Notes: a model not told the origin generated them from the letters alone. A stretch of DNA of 45,811 nucleotides from Parcubacteria group bacterium GW2011_GWA2_40_23 (GCA_000996245.1 LBYP01000011.1:1-45811), one strand, 5' to 3'; shown: positions 10,741 to 21,503, numbered from the stretch's first letter. Program-made: numbers and translations.

Positions 10741-12261
10741 TTAGGCTCGAACGATGTCTGCCGCAGGGTCAGTCGTGAGAACAGGCTTCTCTCCCCGCAA
10801 GAACTCGAACAGGCGTCCATTGTCGAATGCCGCGAGGAGTTCGTCGGCAAAGGGCTCGAGGACGGTGTTCTTGGTATCTGAGCTCGCGAGCTGCAATTGC
10901 AGACGGGGATCACCGATTGTCGTAACGTCCAGCCCTTGAATCCACTGGAGATTCTTTCCGAAGTTTGCCAGCAGGCCTTTGTTCTGACGCACATGATTCA
11001 TGGTGTCGGCCAACATGTCGAGGAACCTGGGGAACAGATTCGTGCCAGACCAACGTCCAAGGATGAACACGTACGGGACGTCTCGCATGAACCCCACGAG
11101 GAAGGGGTCAACATTGCGCAACCAGCGTCCATTGGCCCACTCTTCGCCCGCGATGTCGTGGTAGGGCGTCATGATCGCGACATAGTCGAAGATCTGGAGG
11201 GCTACCTTTAGAACCTCGTTCAGTGCGGGAGGAATGATGTCACGCCCGTTGAACGCAGTAAGCGGACGCTGCTGGTAGTTGTACATCTGGTAAAACCAGG
11301 CGAATTCCTTGCTAGGTACGCGGGCACAGATGTGCTCGTTGATGTTCCGCGGACGCGTCTTTGTGGCTTCGTCCGTCAACACCGGACCACCGTTACCAGC
11401 GCTGAACAACACCGGAGCGGCCGTGAACAATTCGGGAAAAAAGCGATCGGGCAGGAGCATATCGAGACGCAGGATCTTGTGTTTGCGCATCAGATAGAAG
11501 ACCCAACGCAAGCCCTTGAAACGATTGTACTCGGACCGAATGGATACTTGCTGTTCCGGAAGATCGCTGTAGGCTTTGAGATGCTCAACCAGCGCCTTGT
11601 CATCTGTCGCGTCGTCGTGATCCTGGCCGATGTCGTAGGTAAAGCCAAAGGCGCCCATGGACGGGTAGGTGCTCTCGAGAATCCTAGAGGCCTCATTGAC
11701 CAAGTCCAGGCCTTCACCCGTACCGATCATTTGAGCGTAGTATTTCAGCCACTCTCCGAACGGCAGGTTTTCGGCCGCTTGGTTGATGTCAGCCTCGGCG
11801 ATTCTTTTGGCCAGCTTGTGGTAGGGGCTTTCTTGCACTGTCTCACGGAAGATCGCCAAGGTCAGTGCTCTGTCGCTCATGCTACCAGGAACAGCGAGCT
11901 CTTGCCGCAGCTCGGTCACGTTGTCAGCCCGGAAACGTCCCGGTTTTTCCGGATTCGGTCTCAGGTCTTCGAACTTGAACGTGACGTGGGCTCCGACTTC
12001 GAATACGGTCGTGGGGCAAAAGATATCGCCGTTGGTTTCGAGTGTCTCGGTTCCACGATGGGCATCACATAGCCAGCTGAACTTCTCGTGTACGGATTTC
12101 ACACGCGCGACGCAGAGAGGAGTACCGACTTCGTACTCTGCGTCGATGACTTCGTCAGGAGGCAGCAATTCGGTACTTGCATCGCCCGAACCGCTCCCAG
12201 CACTTTCACCCGCACCCGAACTTTGCTCTCCAGTTTGTCCAGTTTTCAGATCGTCAGGCAT
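10741..12261 (-). CDS. Uncharacterised GC-rich protein (~506 aa), Gly/Ser-rich N-terminal tail followed by a possible OB/cold-shock-like segment
   Basis: Start at MPDDLKTG after GGGAGGTGTTTC; own promoter and terminator; no family recognised. Confidence 0.75.
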   Translation of the reverse strand: MPDDLKTGQTGEQSSGAGESAGSGSGDASTELLPPDEVIDAEYEVGTPLCVARVKSVHEKFSWLCDAHRGTETLETNGDIFCPTTVFEVGAHVTFKFEDLRPNPEKPGRFRADNVTELRQELAVPGSMSDRALTLAIFRETVQESPYHKLAKRIAEADINQAAENLPFGEWLKYYAQMIGTGEGLDLVNEASRILESTYPSMGAFGFTYDIGQDHDDATDDKALVEHLKAYSDLPEQQVSIRSEYNRFKGLRWVFYLMRKHKILRLDMLLPDRFFPELFTAAPVLFSAGNGGPVLTDEATKTRPRNINEHICARVPSKEFAWFYQMYNYQQRPLTAFNGRDIIPPALNEVLKVALQIFDYVAIMTPYHDIAGEEWANGRWLRNVDPFLVGFMRDVPYVFILGRWSGTNLFPRFLDMLADTMNHVRQNKGLLANFGKNLQWIQGLDVTTIGDPRLQLQLASSDTKNTVLEPFADELLAAFDNGRLFEFLRGEKPVLTTDPAADIVRA

Positions 12262-12339
12262 GAAACACCTCCCAGCAGAAGCAGCCAGCCACAGCAACAT
12301 ACTGCAGCTCGACAGGGTAGATCAGCTACCCATCAGTTA

Positions 12340-12368
12340 AACATTACCATTAATGTATATTTTGTCAA
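12340..12368 (-). promoter_or_regulatory. Sigma70-like promoter of the 10741-12261 cassette
   Basis: TTGACA-17 nt-AATGTT on the minus strand. Confidence 0.5.
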
Positions 12369-12444
12369 TATTGGATGACTAATTCATTGTAAATTTAAAC
12401 AAAAAAATCCTACTAATTAGGATCTTTATTGAAAATATTAAATT

Positions 12445-12518
12445 TGGCAGGGGCGGTAGGAGTTGAACCCACGCTAGAGGTTTTGGAGACCCCTGTACTA
12501 CCGTTATACTACGCCCCC
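12445..12518 (-). tRNA. tRNA-Trp(CCA)
   Basis: Cloverleaf GGGGGCG...GGGGT-CTCCAAA-ACCTC...TTCAA...CGCCCCT-G-CCA; 3' CCA encoded. Confidence 0.9.
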
Positions 12519-12567
12519 GTAATTACAGAGTTGATAATAACACGAAATTATGATTATTTCAACTGAG

Positions 12568-13728
12568 TTATTCTAAAAGTTTTTCAATATACGCGGCCAA
12601 ATCAAGTCCCTTAACAGATTCTTGAGCATTAAAACTCATACCCGTATATTCTAAATTGCTTAATGCGGTTGTTTTTTGAATAGCTGCAATTAATTCGCCT
12701 TCATTTTTAGGTTTAAAAACAAATCCGGATAAACTTTCTTGAACCAATTCCGCAGAACCGCCAATATCAGCGACAATAACCGGCGTTGCATTCTGCAAAG
12801 ATTCGATAATCACGGTTGGTGAATTTTCATAACATAACGAAGGAAAGATTAAAAAGTCTGAACGTTTAAATAAATCTTCAATTCCATTTCTTTCGATAAA
12901 ACCGATAAGTTCAATATTCCCAGCATTCTTATATCTATCAAGATTTAAATTACCTTTTCCAGCGATAATTAATTTTGACTGAATCTGATTTTTAATCCAA
13001 CAATCCAATAACCAAGATACGCCCTTATGTTCTTCGAGTTGACCAAGATATAAAAATGTATTTTGCTTTACCTTCTTGATATCGGCTACGGTCGGAGGTG
13101 GAAGAACAGGATTACGTAAAACTTCTTTTTCTGATTTTTGAAAAAACCGATGCTCCCAATAAAAGTTTTTTAACCATTCAGACGGAAAAACAGCTTTTGA
13201 AACATTAGAAAATATTCGGCGTAGAATGAATTGGTAAATTTTTGATAAAAATCCATTTTGCATGAAGGATTTTTCTTGGCGCCAAATCATTAATCCCGAA
13301 GGATTTACAAGTTGGATGTCATGCAAAACGTGTATATGTCTAATTTCAAGTTTTTTTATTGCAAGTGGAATTAACATTCCAATACCCTTGAGATTATGAG
13401 TGATTACGAGGTCAGGTTTTTCGTCTCTAAGAATATTTGAAATAATTTGCGCGCTACTAAAATGAAAAACATCGATTATATTCCAGATGAATCTAGTTAG
13501 AAAATGATATTTGTAGTCGTCGAGATAATAAAAAATGTTTAACGGTCTAAAACGATAAACGCGTACATCAGATTCTACTGAGACTTCAATCCCCTTTTGC
13601 GGTTTGGTGGAGATAACAAAAACATCATGTCCAGCTTGTTTTAAACCTTGAACAGTTAATTCAACAATACGCTCGGCACCACCGCGTGTATAAGGTTTGT
13701 AGAGATTTGAGATGACAGCAATCTTCAT
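12568..13728 (-). CDS. Glycosyltransferase family 4
   Basis: MKIAVISNLYKPYTRGGAERIVELTVQGL...FPSLCYENSPTVIIESLQNATPVIV. Confidence 0.9.
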   Translation of the reverse strand: MKIAVISNLYKPYTRGGAERIVELTVQGLKQAGHDVFVISTKPQKGIEVSVESDVRVYRFRPLNIFYYLDDYKYHFLTRFIWNIIDVFHFSSAQIISNILRDEKPDLVITHNLKGIGMLIPLAIKKLEIRHIHVLHDIQLVNPSGLMIWRQEKSFMQNGFLSKIYQFILRRIFSNVSKAVFPSEWLKNFYWEHRFFQKSEKEVLRNPVLPPPTVADIKKVKQNTFLYLGQLEEHKGVSWLLDCWIKNQIQSKLIIAGKGNLNLDRYKNAGNIELIGFIERNGIEDLFKRSDFLIFPSLCYENSPTVIIESLQNATPVIVADIGGSAELVQESLSGFVFKPKNEGELIAAIQKTTALSNLEYTGMSFNAQESVKGLDLAAYIEKLLE

Positions 13729-13789
13729 AATTACAATTGAATGGGCATTGCTTTGTCTCCTTCGAGTGCCTCAGGATGACAAAAGATAA

Positions 13790-14770
13790 TTATTTATTGA
13801 ATGTTTTTATTTTCAACACATCACACTCACCGCACGCAATATTTTGCTTGCAACGGAAGCGGCGGAAATTAACATTATTCCAAATCGATTCAAGAGAGTC
13901 TTCTCGAGCGTCCCCCATTATCAGGTTCGGCAAGGCACAACAGGGAGTGGCTTTACCATCTTCATTAATATAAATATCGTTATATGTTCGTAAGCAATAC
14001 TTCCCGAAGCGATGAAGGAATGGGCTTGTTAGTTTAAAAATGAATTTAGAGAAACCATCAGAAGCAACGTGTGGGAGAAAATCGATTCCGATTCCAGTAT
14101 CTTTTATTCTAGATTCTATATTCCGAATTAGTTTTTTCTCATCTTCAAATGAAGGCCTTTCAAATTTCTGAAAGCGGACGTCGAGTCTAGAGAAACGTAA
14201 ACGATTCACACCAATTTCTTTCCCAAACTCGACTACATCGTACAAATCTTGTTCTTTATTTTTATGATAGGTGGATTGCAAATAAATTTCAGTTTTAAAT
14301 TTTTGTTCTCTGACTGTTTTGATAAACTGACGGATATTGTTCAATTGTTCTTGAATTGGATGGCCAAATTCCGCATCATCGGATTTAATCGCATCAACAG
14401 AAAAAGTAATAGCATCAAGTCCACTGTTAATTAGCTTTTGACCCAACTCAGGTGTCAAAAGGTTTCCGTTTGAAGTAAAGCACACATCGCATCCTTTTTC
14501 TTTGCATAATCTAATCATCTCAATTAAATCTGGATGGAGTAAGGGCTCGCCCCAACCTGTCAGCACAACGTTTTTTGCTGTTCCAATATGTCTTAGAACT
14601 TTTTTAAAGTCTTCAAGACTCATATCTCCAAGTCGAACCTTAAGATCAAAACGTTGACACATTTTGCAACTAAAATTGCATTTATTCGTAATTGCAATTT
14701 GCACGTTAGCTGGCGCTGACGGAACTATGTAGAGTAGTCGACGTAAAAACTCAGTTATCATTTTTATCAT
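13790..14770 (-). CDS. Radical SAM / SPASM-domain protein
   Basis: ITNKCNFSCKMCQRFD (CxxxCxxC); C-terminal Cys cluster CCALPNLIMGDAREDSLESIWNN...CGECD. Confidence 0.88.
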   Translation of the reverse strand: MIKMITEFLRRLLYIVPSAPANVQIAITNKCNFSCKMCQRFDLKVRLGDMSLEDFKKVLRHIGTAKNVVLTGWGEPLLHPDLIEMIRLCKEKGCDVCFTSNGNLLTPELGQKLINSGLDAITFSVDAIKSDDAEFGHPIQEQLNNIRQFIKTVREQKFKTEIYLQSTYHKNKEQDLYDVVEFGKEIGVNRLRFSRLDVRFQKFERPSFEDEKKLIRNIESRIKDTGIGIDFLPHVASDGFSKFIFKLTSPFLHRFGKYCLRTYNDIYINEDGKATPCCALPNLIMGDAREDSLESIWNNVNFRRFRCKQNIACGECDVLKIKTFNK

Positions 14771-15930
14771 AATTTTATTTTAAATAAATTTAAATATAAA
14801 TTCTTTAGCTTTTCACTGACGACCGCAGGACGATATTTTTCGTTAACGCATTTCAAGGCATTAGCAGAGAAAAGTTTTTGTTTTTCTTTATTCTGATATA
14901 AAGAAATAATCTTTTCAACAATATCTTGCGGATCATTTGGTTCCAGCAGCAAACCATTGAGATTATTTTCCACAACGCAACGCACCCCGCGCAAATTCGA
15001 GGCCATAATTGGTTTGCCACAGGCCAACGCTTCAATTAAAACAATACCGAAAGCTTCATTTTTATTTATTGATGGTAAAATTACAACATCGGCAAGATTA
15101 TAATATTTCGGTAGATCTTCATTCGATACATATCCAGCGAATTTAATTCTATCTTCAAGTGCCAAGGCTCTAACTTTATCTTGATATTGTGTTTTCAAGT
15201 TGCCTGCACCAATGATCAACGCTTTTATATTTAAAGCCTCAATGGTCTTGATAGCATCAATTAAACAATCAACACCTTTAAAATAATGAGCCCAATCTAG
15301 TCCACCTACAAAGAGAACGACAAAATCATCTAGTGAAAAACCATAATTATTTAGTAATTCTACGCTTTTCTTTGTCGGGAAAAAGCGTTCACTGACATCA
15401 AATGGGATTTCGACAAATTTATTTTTGTGTGCAAAATAATACTTTTTTATAAACGAGTCTTCCACGTAGTCAATCGTTGAAACAACGATTTTATCCGCTA
15501 ATCGTAAAAGCAACGGCGTTAAAACAAACATCGATATTTTATAATACCAATTACGCCAGCCAGCCAAAATCAAATCTTGATGATAAGTTATAACCAACTT
15601 TGTTTTATTGCCTCGGAACAATTTTGCCAAAGTGACAATAAACGCCGCACCAAAAAAGGGAAAATGTAAATGGATTATATCAAAATTAAAAAGCTTGAAA
15701 AATAATTGCGGCACAAATGCGCCATGACCCAATTTTAAAATTGACCTGAGCCGGTCAATTTTGTATTTTCTTTCAATTGATTTTATTTCCTGCGTTTCGG
15801 GTGCAAAAACAGTAACATCAAATCCGGCTTCAGTCATTAACTCTGCTTGATTATGAGCAGCGACACCAAGGCCGCCGCCATAGGGTGGCAAAACGCACAC
15901 TACATGTGCAATTTTTATTTTTTTAGACAT
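14767..15930 (-). CDS. Glycosyltransferase family 4
   Basis: VLPPYGGGLGVAAHNQAELM...LPSINKNEAFGIVLIEALACGKPIMAS. Confidence 0.9.
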   Translation of the reverse strand: MSKKIKIAHVVCVLPPYGGGLGVAAHNQAELMTEAGFDVTVFAPETQEIKSIERKYKIDRLRSILKLGHGAFVPQLFFKLFNFDIIHLHFPFFGAAFIVTLAKLFRGNKTKLVITYHQDLILAGWRNWYYKISMFVLTPLLLRLADKIVVSTIDYVEDSFIKKYYFAHKNKFVEIPFDVSERFFPTKKSVELLNNYGFSLDDFVVLFVGGLDWAHYFKGVDCLIDAIKTIEALNIKALIIGAGNLKTQYQDKVRALALEDRIKFAGYVSNEDLPKYYNLADVVILPSINKNEAFGIVLIEALACGKPIMASNLRGVRCVVENNLNGLLLEPNDPQDIVEKIISLYQNKEKQKLFSANALKCVNEKYRPAVVSEKLKNLYLNLFKIKL

Positions 15931-16493
15931 TATTTTGTTTCTATTTGAAGGTTTGAAGTTGCTTCACTCTTTAAAACCTGCGTTCGAATTTCACTTATGT
16001 AGGCAGGCTCACAGCTTTTTTCTGGTTTATCATTCAAAATCGTACAGGTGTTAACAAAGTTTAATGGAATTTGACCCTCGAGCGGTTTAGAAAATGTATA
16101 TTCCTCGTAATTATTTTGGATAATGCAATCATTTTGATCATTAGCCTTAATAACACGTAGAACTGAATACGTAATATTGTTTTCTGCAGCAGAATAGTTA
16201 TCTTTAACAATAAGAATGCTTCTGTTTAGACATTTTTCGAAAGCATCAGCAAAACAGGCGGTAACTTCGGCATTATCTTTGCCAGCCTTGAACTTAGCAC
16301 TTGGGTTTTGACTTTCGTACCAAATGCCACACTTTTTATCCGTGCTGTTTAAATATTGTTCAATAGGCGCTGATGACATGTCTTTCATGGCCTGCTTGAT
16401 TTGCATTTGCGAACTTGGATATATTAATTTTACATAACCTAAAATCGCCAATAGAACAATTACGAGTATGATTCCTGTCAACTTTTTCGACAT
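15930..16493 (-). CDS. Hypothetical protein with N-terminal membrane anchor
   Basis: Single N-terminal TM, Cys-containing extracytoplasmic part. Confidence 0.65.
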   Translation of the reverse strand: MSKKLTGIILVIVLLAILGYVKLIYPSSQMQIKQAMKDMSSAPIEQYLNSTDKKCGIWYESQNPSAKFKAGKDNAEVTACFADAFEKCLNRSILIVKDNYSAAENNITYSVLRVIKANDQNDCIIQNNYEEYTFSKPLEGQIPLNFVNTCTILNDKPEKSCEPAYISEIRTQVLKSEATSNLQIETK

Positions 16494-16497
16494 ATGC

Positions 16498-17565
16498 TTA
16501 CCACTTTATTAATTTCTTTATTAGATTAAAATATGAATTTAATATCGGATTACCAATATATTTTAACAAAGGATTATCAATCTCTTGAAATTCAACTCGT
16601 GCTTTAAAATCCGCTAACATTTCTTTATCTGTTTTTTTCCGATATGCATTGACCGCATTCCTCCTTTGGATAATATGATTCCAACTCTTTGGTCGTAAGA
16701 AATATCCAGCAACACGGATTTTAGTTTTCAACCAACCTCTCATACCGGCATACAACCACATTCCTACTTCTAGAAAAAGTAAGGCTGGTAATATCAATAA
16801 TAATGTTCTGATTCGATAATATGTAAATATAGCTAAAAACCTATTTCTTTCGAGGTAATAAAGCATCAAAACACTACGCTTAAACTCATATTTATGATAG
16901 ATTATCGACTTATTTGCTAAGACAATTTTATAACCAGCCAGTTTTGCTCTCCAGGATAATTCCAAATCATCATGGTACATGTAGTATTCTTCATCATAAG
17001 TACCTATCTTGTCAAGTACCGCCTTCTTAATAATTAAAGAACAACCACTGGCATAGCCTTTAATTTCCGTCACCTTTTGTTCCGTTGATTCAACTATTTG
17101 CTGATAGCCATCTGTAAAACCAAAGCCTAAATAATGGAAACTATTACCAAGTGAATTTATTAAATTATTTCCCAGCTTATCTTTTTCGTAAAGCAATACT
17201 TTTGATTGTGCGATGCCAATTTCAGTATCAAATTCCAAAGCCTTAACGAGCTCGCTTAACCAATCATTATCGAAAGCAACATCCATATTCACAATCACGA
17301 AATATTCGCAGCCATCTTTTCTCGCTTGACCTATCCCCGCATTGTTACCGGCTGCATAATTTCCGTCCGGCCGCGGAATAACGGTGGCTGAAGGACAATT
17401 TGAGTCTAAATATTTCAATGTTTGTTCAGTCGCCGCATTATCAACAATATAAATTCTGGTGAGTTCTTTGGGATATGTTTGCTGCATTAACCCAGACCAA
17501 CATTCTATTATAAATTTTTCGGCATACCCCTTGTAGTTTATCAATATTATACCAACTTTTTTCAT
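16498..17565 (-). CDS. Glycosyltransferase family 2 (rhamnosyltransferase-like)
   Basis: VGIILINYKGYAEKFIIECWSGL...DEEYYMYHDDLELSWRAKLAGY. Confidence 0.88.
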   Translation of the reverse strand: MKKVGIILINYKGYAEKFIIECWSGLMQQTYPKELTRIYIVDNAATEQTLKYLDSNCPSATVIPRPDGNYAAGNNAGIGQARKDGCEYFVIVNMDVAFDNDWLSELVKALEFDTEIGIAQSKVLLYEKDKLGNNLINSLGNSFHYLGFGFTDGYQQIVESTEQKVTEIKGYASGCSLIIKKAVLDKIGTYDEEYYMYHDDLELSWRAKLAGYKIVLANKSIIYHKYEFKRSVLMLYYLERNRFLAIFTYYRIRTLLLILPALLFLEVGMWLYAGMRGWLKTKIRVAGYFLRPKSWNHIIQRRNAVNAYRKKTDKEMLADFKARVEFQEIDNPLLKYIGNPILNSYFNLIKKLIKW

Positions 17566-17566
17566 A

Positions 17567-17902
17567 CTACCCTTTCTTTTTGGCTTGGACTAAAGCGATT
17601 TTCCGCACAAGATCTACAATATCCTTTTCGTTTTTCTTTTGTTTGATCGACATTTTAAATAAAATATAAAAACAAACAAATAAAGCAATATAGATTATCA
17701 GATCAACGCCACGGCCTACTCCCACAAAAGTGGCAATAGACTCAATAATAATCGGAAAAATAGCTATTAAGCCCAAGACCACCCAAAACCCGCACCAAAA
17801 AACCATTAACCAAATTGAAATTTCTTTGTTAATAAAACGTCTAATTGCCTTATAAAGCACAAAGAGAATAAACACTATAATCAATCCTTGAAAAACTGTC
17901 AT
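17567..17902 (-). CDS. DUF2304-like small membrane protein
   Basis: 111 aa, three hydrophobic segments, next to a DPM1-like GT2 as is typical for DUF2304. Confidence 0.6.
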   Translation of the reverse strand: MTVFQGLIIVFILFVLYKAIRRFINKEISIWLMVFWCGFWVVLGLIAIFPIIIESIATFVGVGRGVDLIIYIALFVCFYILFKMSIKQKKNEKDIVDLVRKIALVQAKKKG

Positions 17903-17903
17903 A

Positions 17904-18566
17904 CTAATGAAATAATTTATGCAAAACTATTTTCAGCCCCATACTAAGTCGTGGCCTAACTTCTTTTTTTCCATCCAAATGGTAATTGACAATAATCGGT
18001 AACTCCTGATATCGTAATTTATTTTCAATAATAAGTGATAAAATTTCTGTACAATGTAAAAAATCATTCTTTTGCCAATCTAATTGATCTAAAATATTTG
18101 TTTTAAAAACGCGGAGTCCACTTTGAGGATCAGAGAAATCCAAATCCATAATTTTGTCACTGAATATTTTGGCTAGTTGCAGAATGATTCTCTTTTGTAG
18201 TGGAAAAGTTGTTTCTTGATTCATAAAACGTGAACCAAGAACAATATCTAAATCATTATTTTGCAGATGGGCTATCATTTTTTCTAAATCTTCAACACGG
18301 TGTTGTCCGTCAGCATCGAAATGTGCAATAAGGTCGCTCCCCAGTTGACGCGCATACTCGGTTCCTGTTTTTAATGCAGCCCCCTGACCGCAGTTAACCG
18401 GATGAGATAAAAAATGAATCGGATATCCTCTAACTATTTCAGCTGTATCTTCCTCTGACCCATCATCAACAACAATGACTTCATACTTGGTCGGTACAAG
18501 CAGATCAAGTGTTGACTGAAGGCGCAGGCCTTCGTTGTATGTTGGAACAACTACAGAGACTAACAT
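17904..18566 (-). CDS. Glycosyltransferase family 2 (DPM1-like)
   Basis: VSVVVPTYNEGLRLQSTLDLL...HFDADGQHRVEDLEKM. Confidence 0.88.
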   Translation of the reverse strand: MLVSVVVPTYNEGLRLQSTLDLLVPTKYEVIVVDDGSEEDTAEIVRGYPIHFLSHPVNCGQGAALKTGTEYARQLGSDLIAHFDADGQHRVEDLEKMIAHLQNNDLDIVLGSRFMNQETTFPLQKRIILQLAKIFSDKIMDLDFSDPQSGLRVFKTNILDQLDWQKNDFLHCTEILSLIIENKLRYQELPIIVNYHLDGKKEVRPRLSMGLKIVLHKLFH

Positions 18567-18619
18567 AGTTAAAAAATTTAGCTCCTCCCTCCCGTCAGAG
18601 CCCGCTGTATTATATAGAA

Positions 18620-19624
18620 CTAAACTTCCGTACTAAATGATAATAAGTCTTTATGTGCACGAGTAAAATCAATTGTTTTTTGTAAGCCTTCTTCTAGTGT
18701 TACGATTGGAAACCAACCAAAATTATCTTTAGCAAAAGTAATATCAGGTAAGGCTAACTCTCGCATAAATAATTTTGCTGTTTCGAACTTCACTTTAGCG
18801 GTTGAACCTGTCAACTCAATAATCTTTTGTGCGACGTCTGCTAAGCGGAAAACTTCTGTACTGCCAAGATTAACAGGATCAGTGATAGTTGAATCCATAA
18901 TTTTCACACAACCTTCAACAATATCGCCAACATAGCAAAGGGATGTTCGAAAATCTTCATTACCATAAATAACTAAATCTTTATTATCAAGGGCATTCAA
19001 AATAAAATCTGGCATCATTTGTCCATCGCTCAATAACATACGTGGACCATAGGTTCGAAAAATTCTAACGATTTTCGTATCAAGACCATTTACAATACGG
19101 TAATTATCAACTACTGACTCGCCATAGCGTTTACCCTCATCATAACAGGCACGTGGATCGAGCATGTCGCAAACTCCGCGGTACGATTCTGTGACAAATT
19201 CATCTCGTGGAGATTCACCGTAAACAACTGATGAAGAAAACTGCATGAATTTAGCTTTGTATTTCACGGCTAATTCTAGGGCATTGATTAATCCACGAGT
19301 ACTAGCTTCGACTGTTTTAATTCGTAACTTCTCAAAATTCTTAACTGATGTTGGGCAAGCTAGATTATAAATTTCGGAAATTCCGAAAACATTAATTTTA
19401 AATTTAGCTAAATCTGAAACTTTTTCAAGTTCTATAGGGGTTGAAATATCATGATTGATAAATTCAAATCTTGGCAATTGAAGTAAGTGATTGATGTTTT
19501 TTTCAGCGCTACTAGAAAAATTGTCGAGACAAATGACGTTGTTCTTGGCCACCAAGCGCTCGCAGAGTAAGGAACCAATGAAACCAGCGCCTCCGATCAC
19601 TAAAATATTTTTGTTTTCATTCAT
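18620..19624 (-). CDS. NAD-dependent epimerase/dehydratase (UDP-glucuronate decarboxylase-like)
   Basis: VIGGAGFIGSLLCERL...YNLACPTSVKNFEKL...FRTYGPRM. Confidence 0.85.
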   Translation of the reverse strand: MNENKNILVIGGAGFIGSLLCERLVAKNNVICLDNFSSSAEKNINHLLQLPRFEFINHDISTPIELEKVSDLAKFKINVFGISEIYNLACPTSVKNFEKLRIKTVEASTRGLINALELAVKYKAKFMQFSSSVVYGESPRDEFVTESYRGVCDMLDPRACYDEGKRYGESVVDNYRIVNGLDTKIVRIFRTYGPRMLLSDGQMMPDFILNALDNKDLVIYGNEDFRTSLCYVGDIVEGCVKIMDSTITDPVNLGSTEVFRLADVAQKIIELTGSTAKVKFETAKLFMRELALPDITFAKDNFGWFPIVTLEEGLQKTIDFTRAHKDLLSFSTEV

Positions 19625-19682
19625 ACGATTAAATGTAAATTATTATATAAAGATAGCAGATTTTTGCTAATTTTGCAAATAA

Positions 19683-21359
19683 CTAATCCCCATGTATTTT
19701 CAACTTAAATAGCCTAAAAGGCTTATCAATCTCTTGAATTAACTCCCAGGACAATCTGAAAACCTTTAATTTGTTTTTATTTATAAAATCCATGTCGTTA
19801 TCAGTACTCACACTTAGATAATAGATGGGAACTTCAACGCCGATGTTTTTCAACTCACTAAAAATTGAATAATCCTGTTCAAATGTAATTACTTTGTGCG
19901 TTGGGAAGAACAATTTATCTTCTCGTTCGACCATAATCAAAGCATCTGGTTCAACGATAGCAGTAACTGCTTGTGCCCTTTCATAATATTGACGTGTGAC
20001 TTCAGCTTGTGCTAATAATCCATCTCCCTTGGCTGTAAAAGACTTTGTAATCGAAATAAATAATAATAGAATAATAGTTATAACGACGAAAAAGAATCGT
20101 GTCGACCACAATTTTGTCGCTTTTTTTAAGACATGATCTAACAAATACCCGGTAATGGGTAATGTCATAATCAAAATTGGTAGCCAATAGCGAGTATAAG
20201 AACTGCTGATAATATTGTTTTGTAAAACCATCGCATCCGTAAAAATCCAACTGCCATAATATAGGATCAGAATAAGACTAGCCAATCCAGCACAAGCAGC
20301 ATAAACTTTTTGCTTATAAGATTTCTTTATTATTGCAGTTGACCAAACAACAACTCCAACCATAAAAAACGCCAAGTACGGTGCGTAAGGCATCCAGACA
20401 TACTGGACAAAATTGTGATAAATATTCCGTGCTGAGAATCCAAATGGTAAAAACAATAATTTTGTATACGCCAGTAGATTATTATCATGACTGACAGAAA
20501 TCTCGGCTGGCAAACGGTATCCGATTGAATCCGCGGGATTATTCATACGTAAATATCCCACAGTAAAAAGTTCGCCATAGGTTTGCCAGTTATAGAATAA
20601 AACTGCTGCAATCGGAATAATGAATCCAAGGATAAAGAAAGATGTTTTCTTGATCGTAATTTGTTTTAATTGACTCAACAAAACCATTAAGAGTGAAGCA
20701 ATAATCCAGATCGCTTCCTGATAACGGATGGTGATAGCCAATCCCAGCAAAAAACCGGCGAGAACAAGCAATAAATTTGTTTTTTTATCTTTATAATCGC
20801 CCGATTTCATCAAACAATAAAAGCCACTTATCACTGCAACCAAGAACGGCACGGTTGCGAGCAGCGTTTGGTTTGCGAAGAAGATGTATGGTGCTAGTGT
20901 CGCCAACAAAAGAGAACTGATCATCGCGGCTCGTTTATTAATCAGTTCCTTAACAAAAAAGTAGAAAACAAAAACGCCAAGAGAAGCTATAATTGGCGTA
21001 AAATAAATGACCGCGTATTTTGTAAAAATCTTCCCTAGCCAACCGTAAAGAATCAAAATCCCCAAGAAACCTGATGGAACAATGTCATGATTAACAATGT
21101 TCACGCTGCGCGGTCGAATAATGTCATTTAAAATTGCATTCAGCGGTTCGGGTTGAACAAACTTGCTTGTTTCGATAAAGCTATCGATAAAGTAATTATT
21201 GGCCATAGCATCAGGCCAATTAAAAATGTATTGATAGTTAAATTCGTGCGAAAGTGGCCGCAAGACTGACCAGTTAAACCAGGAATACAAAATAATCAAA
21301 AAAACAAATAAACAAATAAACAAAATAACATTAATATGCTTTTGGTTGAATTTGATCAT
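19683..21359 (-). CDS. Polytopic GT-C (GT39/ArnT-like) glycosyltransferase
   Basis: Multi-TM protein, paralogous to 21504-23126 (RPRSVNIVNHDIVPSGFLGILILYGWLGKIF). Confidence 0.75.
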   Translation of the reverse strand: MIKFNQKHINVILFICLFVFLIILYSWFNWSVLRPLSHEFNYQYIFNWPDAMANNYFIDSFIETSKFVQPEPLNAILNDIIRPRSVNIVNHDIVPSGFLGILILYGWLGKIFTKYAVIYFTPIIASLGVFVFYFFVKELINKRAAMISSLLLATLAPYIFFANQTLLATVPFLVAVISGFYCLMKSGDYKDKKTNLLLVLAGFLLGLAITIRYQEAIWIIASLLMVLLSQLKQITIKKTSFFILGFIIPIAAVLFYNWQTYGELFTVGYLRMNNPADSIGYRLPAEISVSHDNNLLAYTKLLFLPFGFSARNIYHNFVQYVWMPYAPYLAFFMVGVVVWSTAIIKKSYKQKVYAACAGLASLILILYYGSWIFTDAMVLQNNIISSSYTRYWLPILIMTLPITGYLLDHVLKKATKLWSTRFFFVVITIILLLFISITKSFTAKGDGLLAQAEVTRQYYERAQAVTAIVEPDALIMVEREDKLFFPTHKVITFEQDYSIFSELKNIGVEVPIYYLSVSTDNDMDFINKNKLKVFRLSWELIQEIDKPFRLFKLKIHGD

Positions 21360-21503
21360 ATTAGTATCAGTATAGACAAATTAGGTTAAATTCGCAATAA
21401 TATCAATGCTAGACGACTAATATGCTGGGAGTTAATCAAAAAAGCCCCGCAATATTAAGTGTTCCCTTAAAGTGCAGGGTAAACAAGAAAGCAATTCACT
21501 CAG

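Noticed and set aside
11332-12072. 246-aa plus-strand ORF antisense to 10741-12261
   Set aside because: Composition artefact; no initiation signal.
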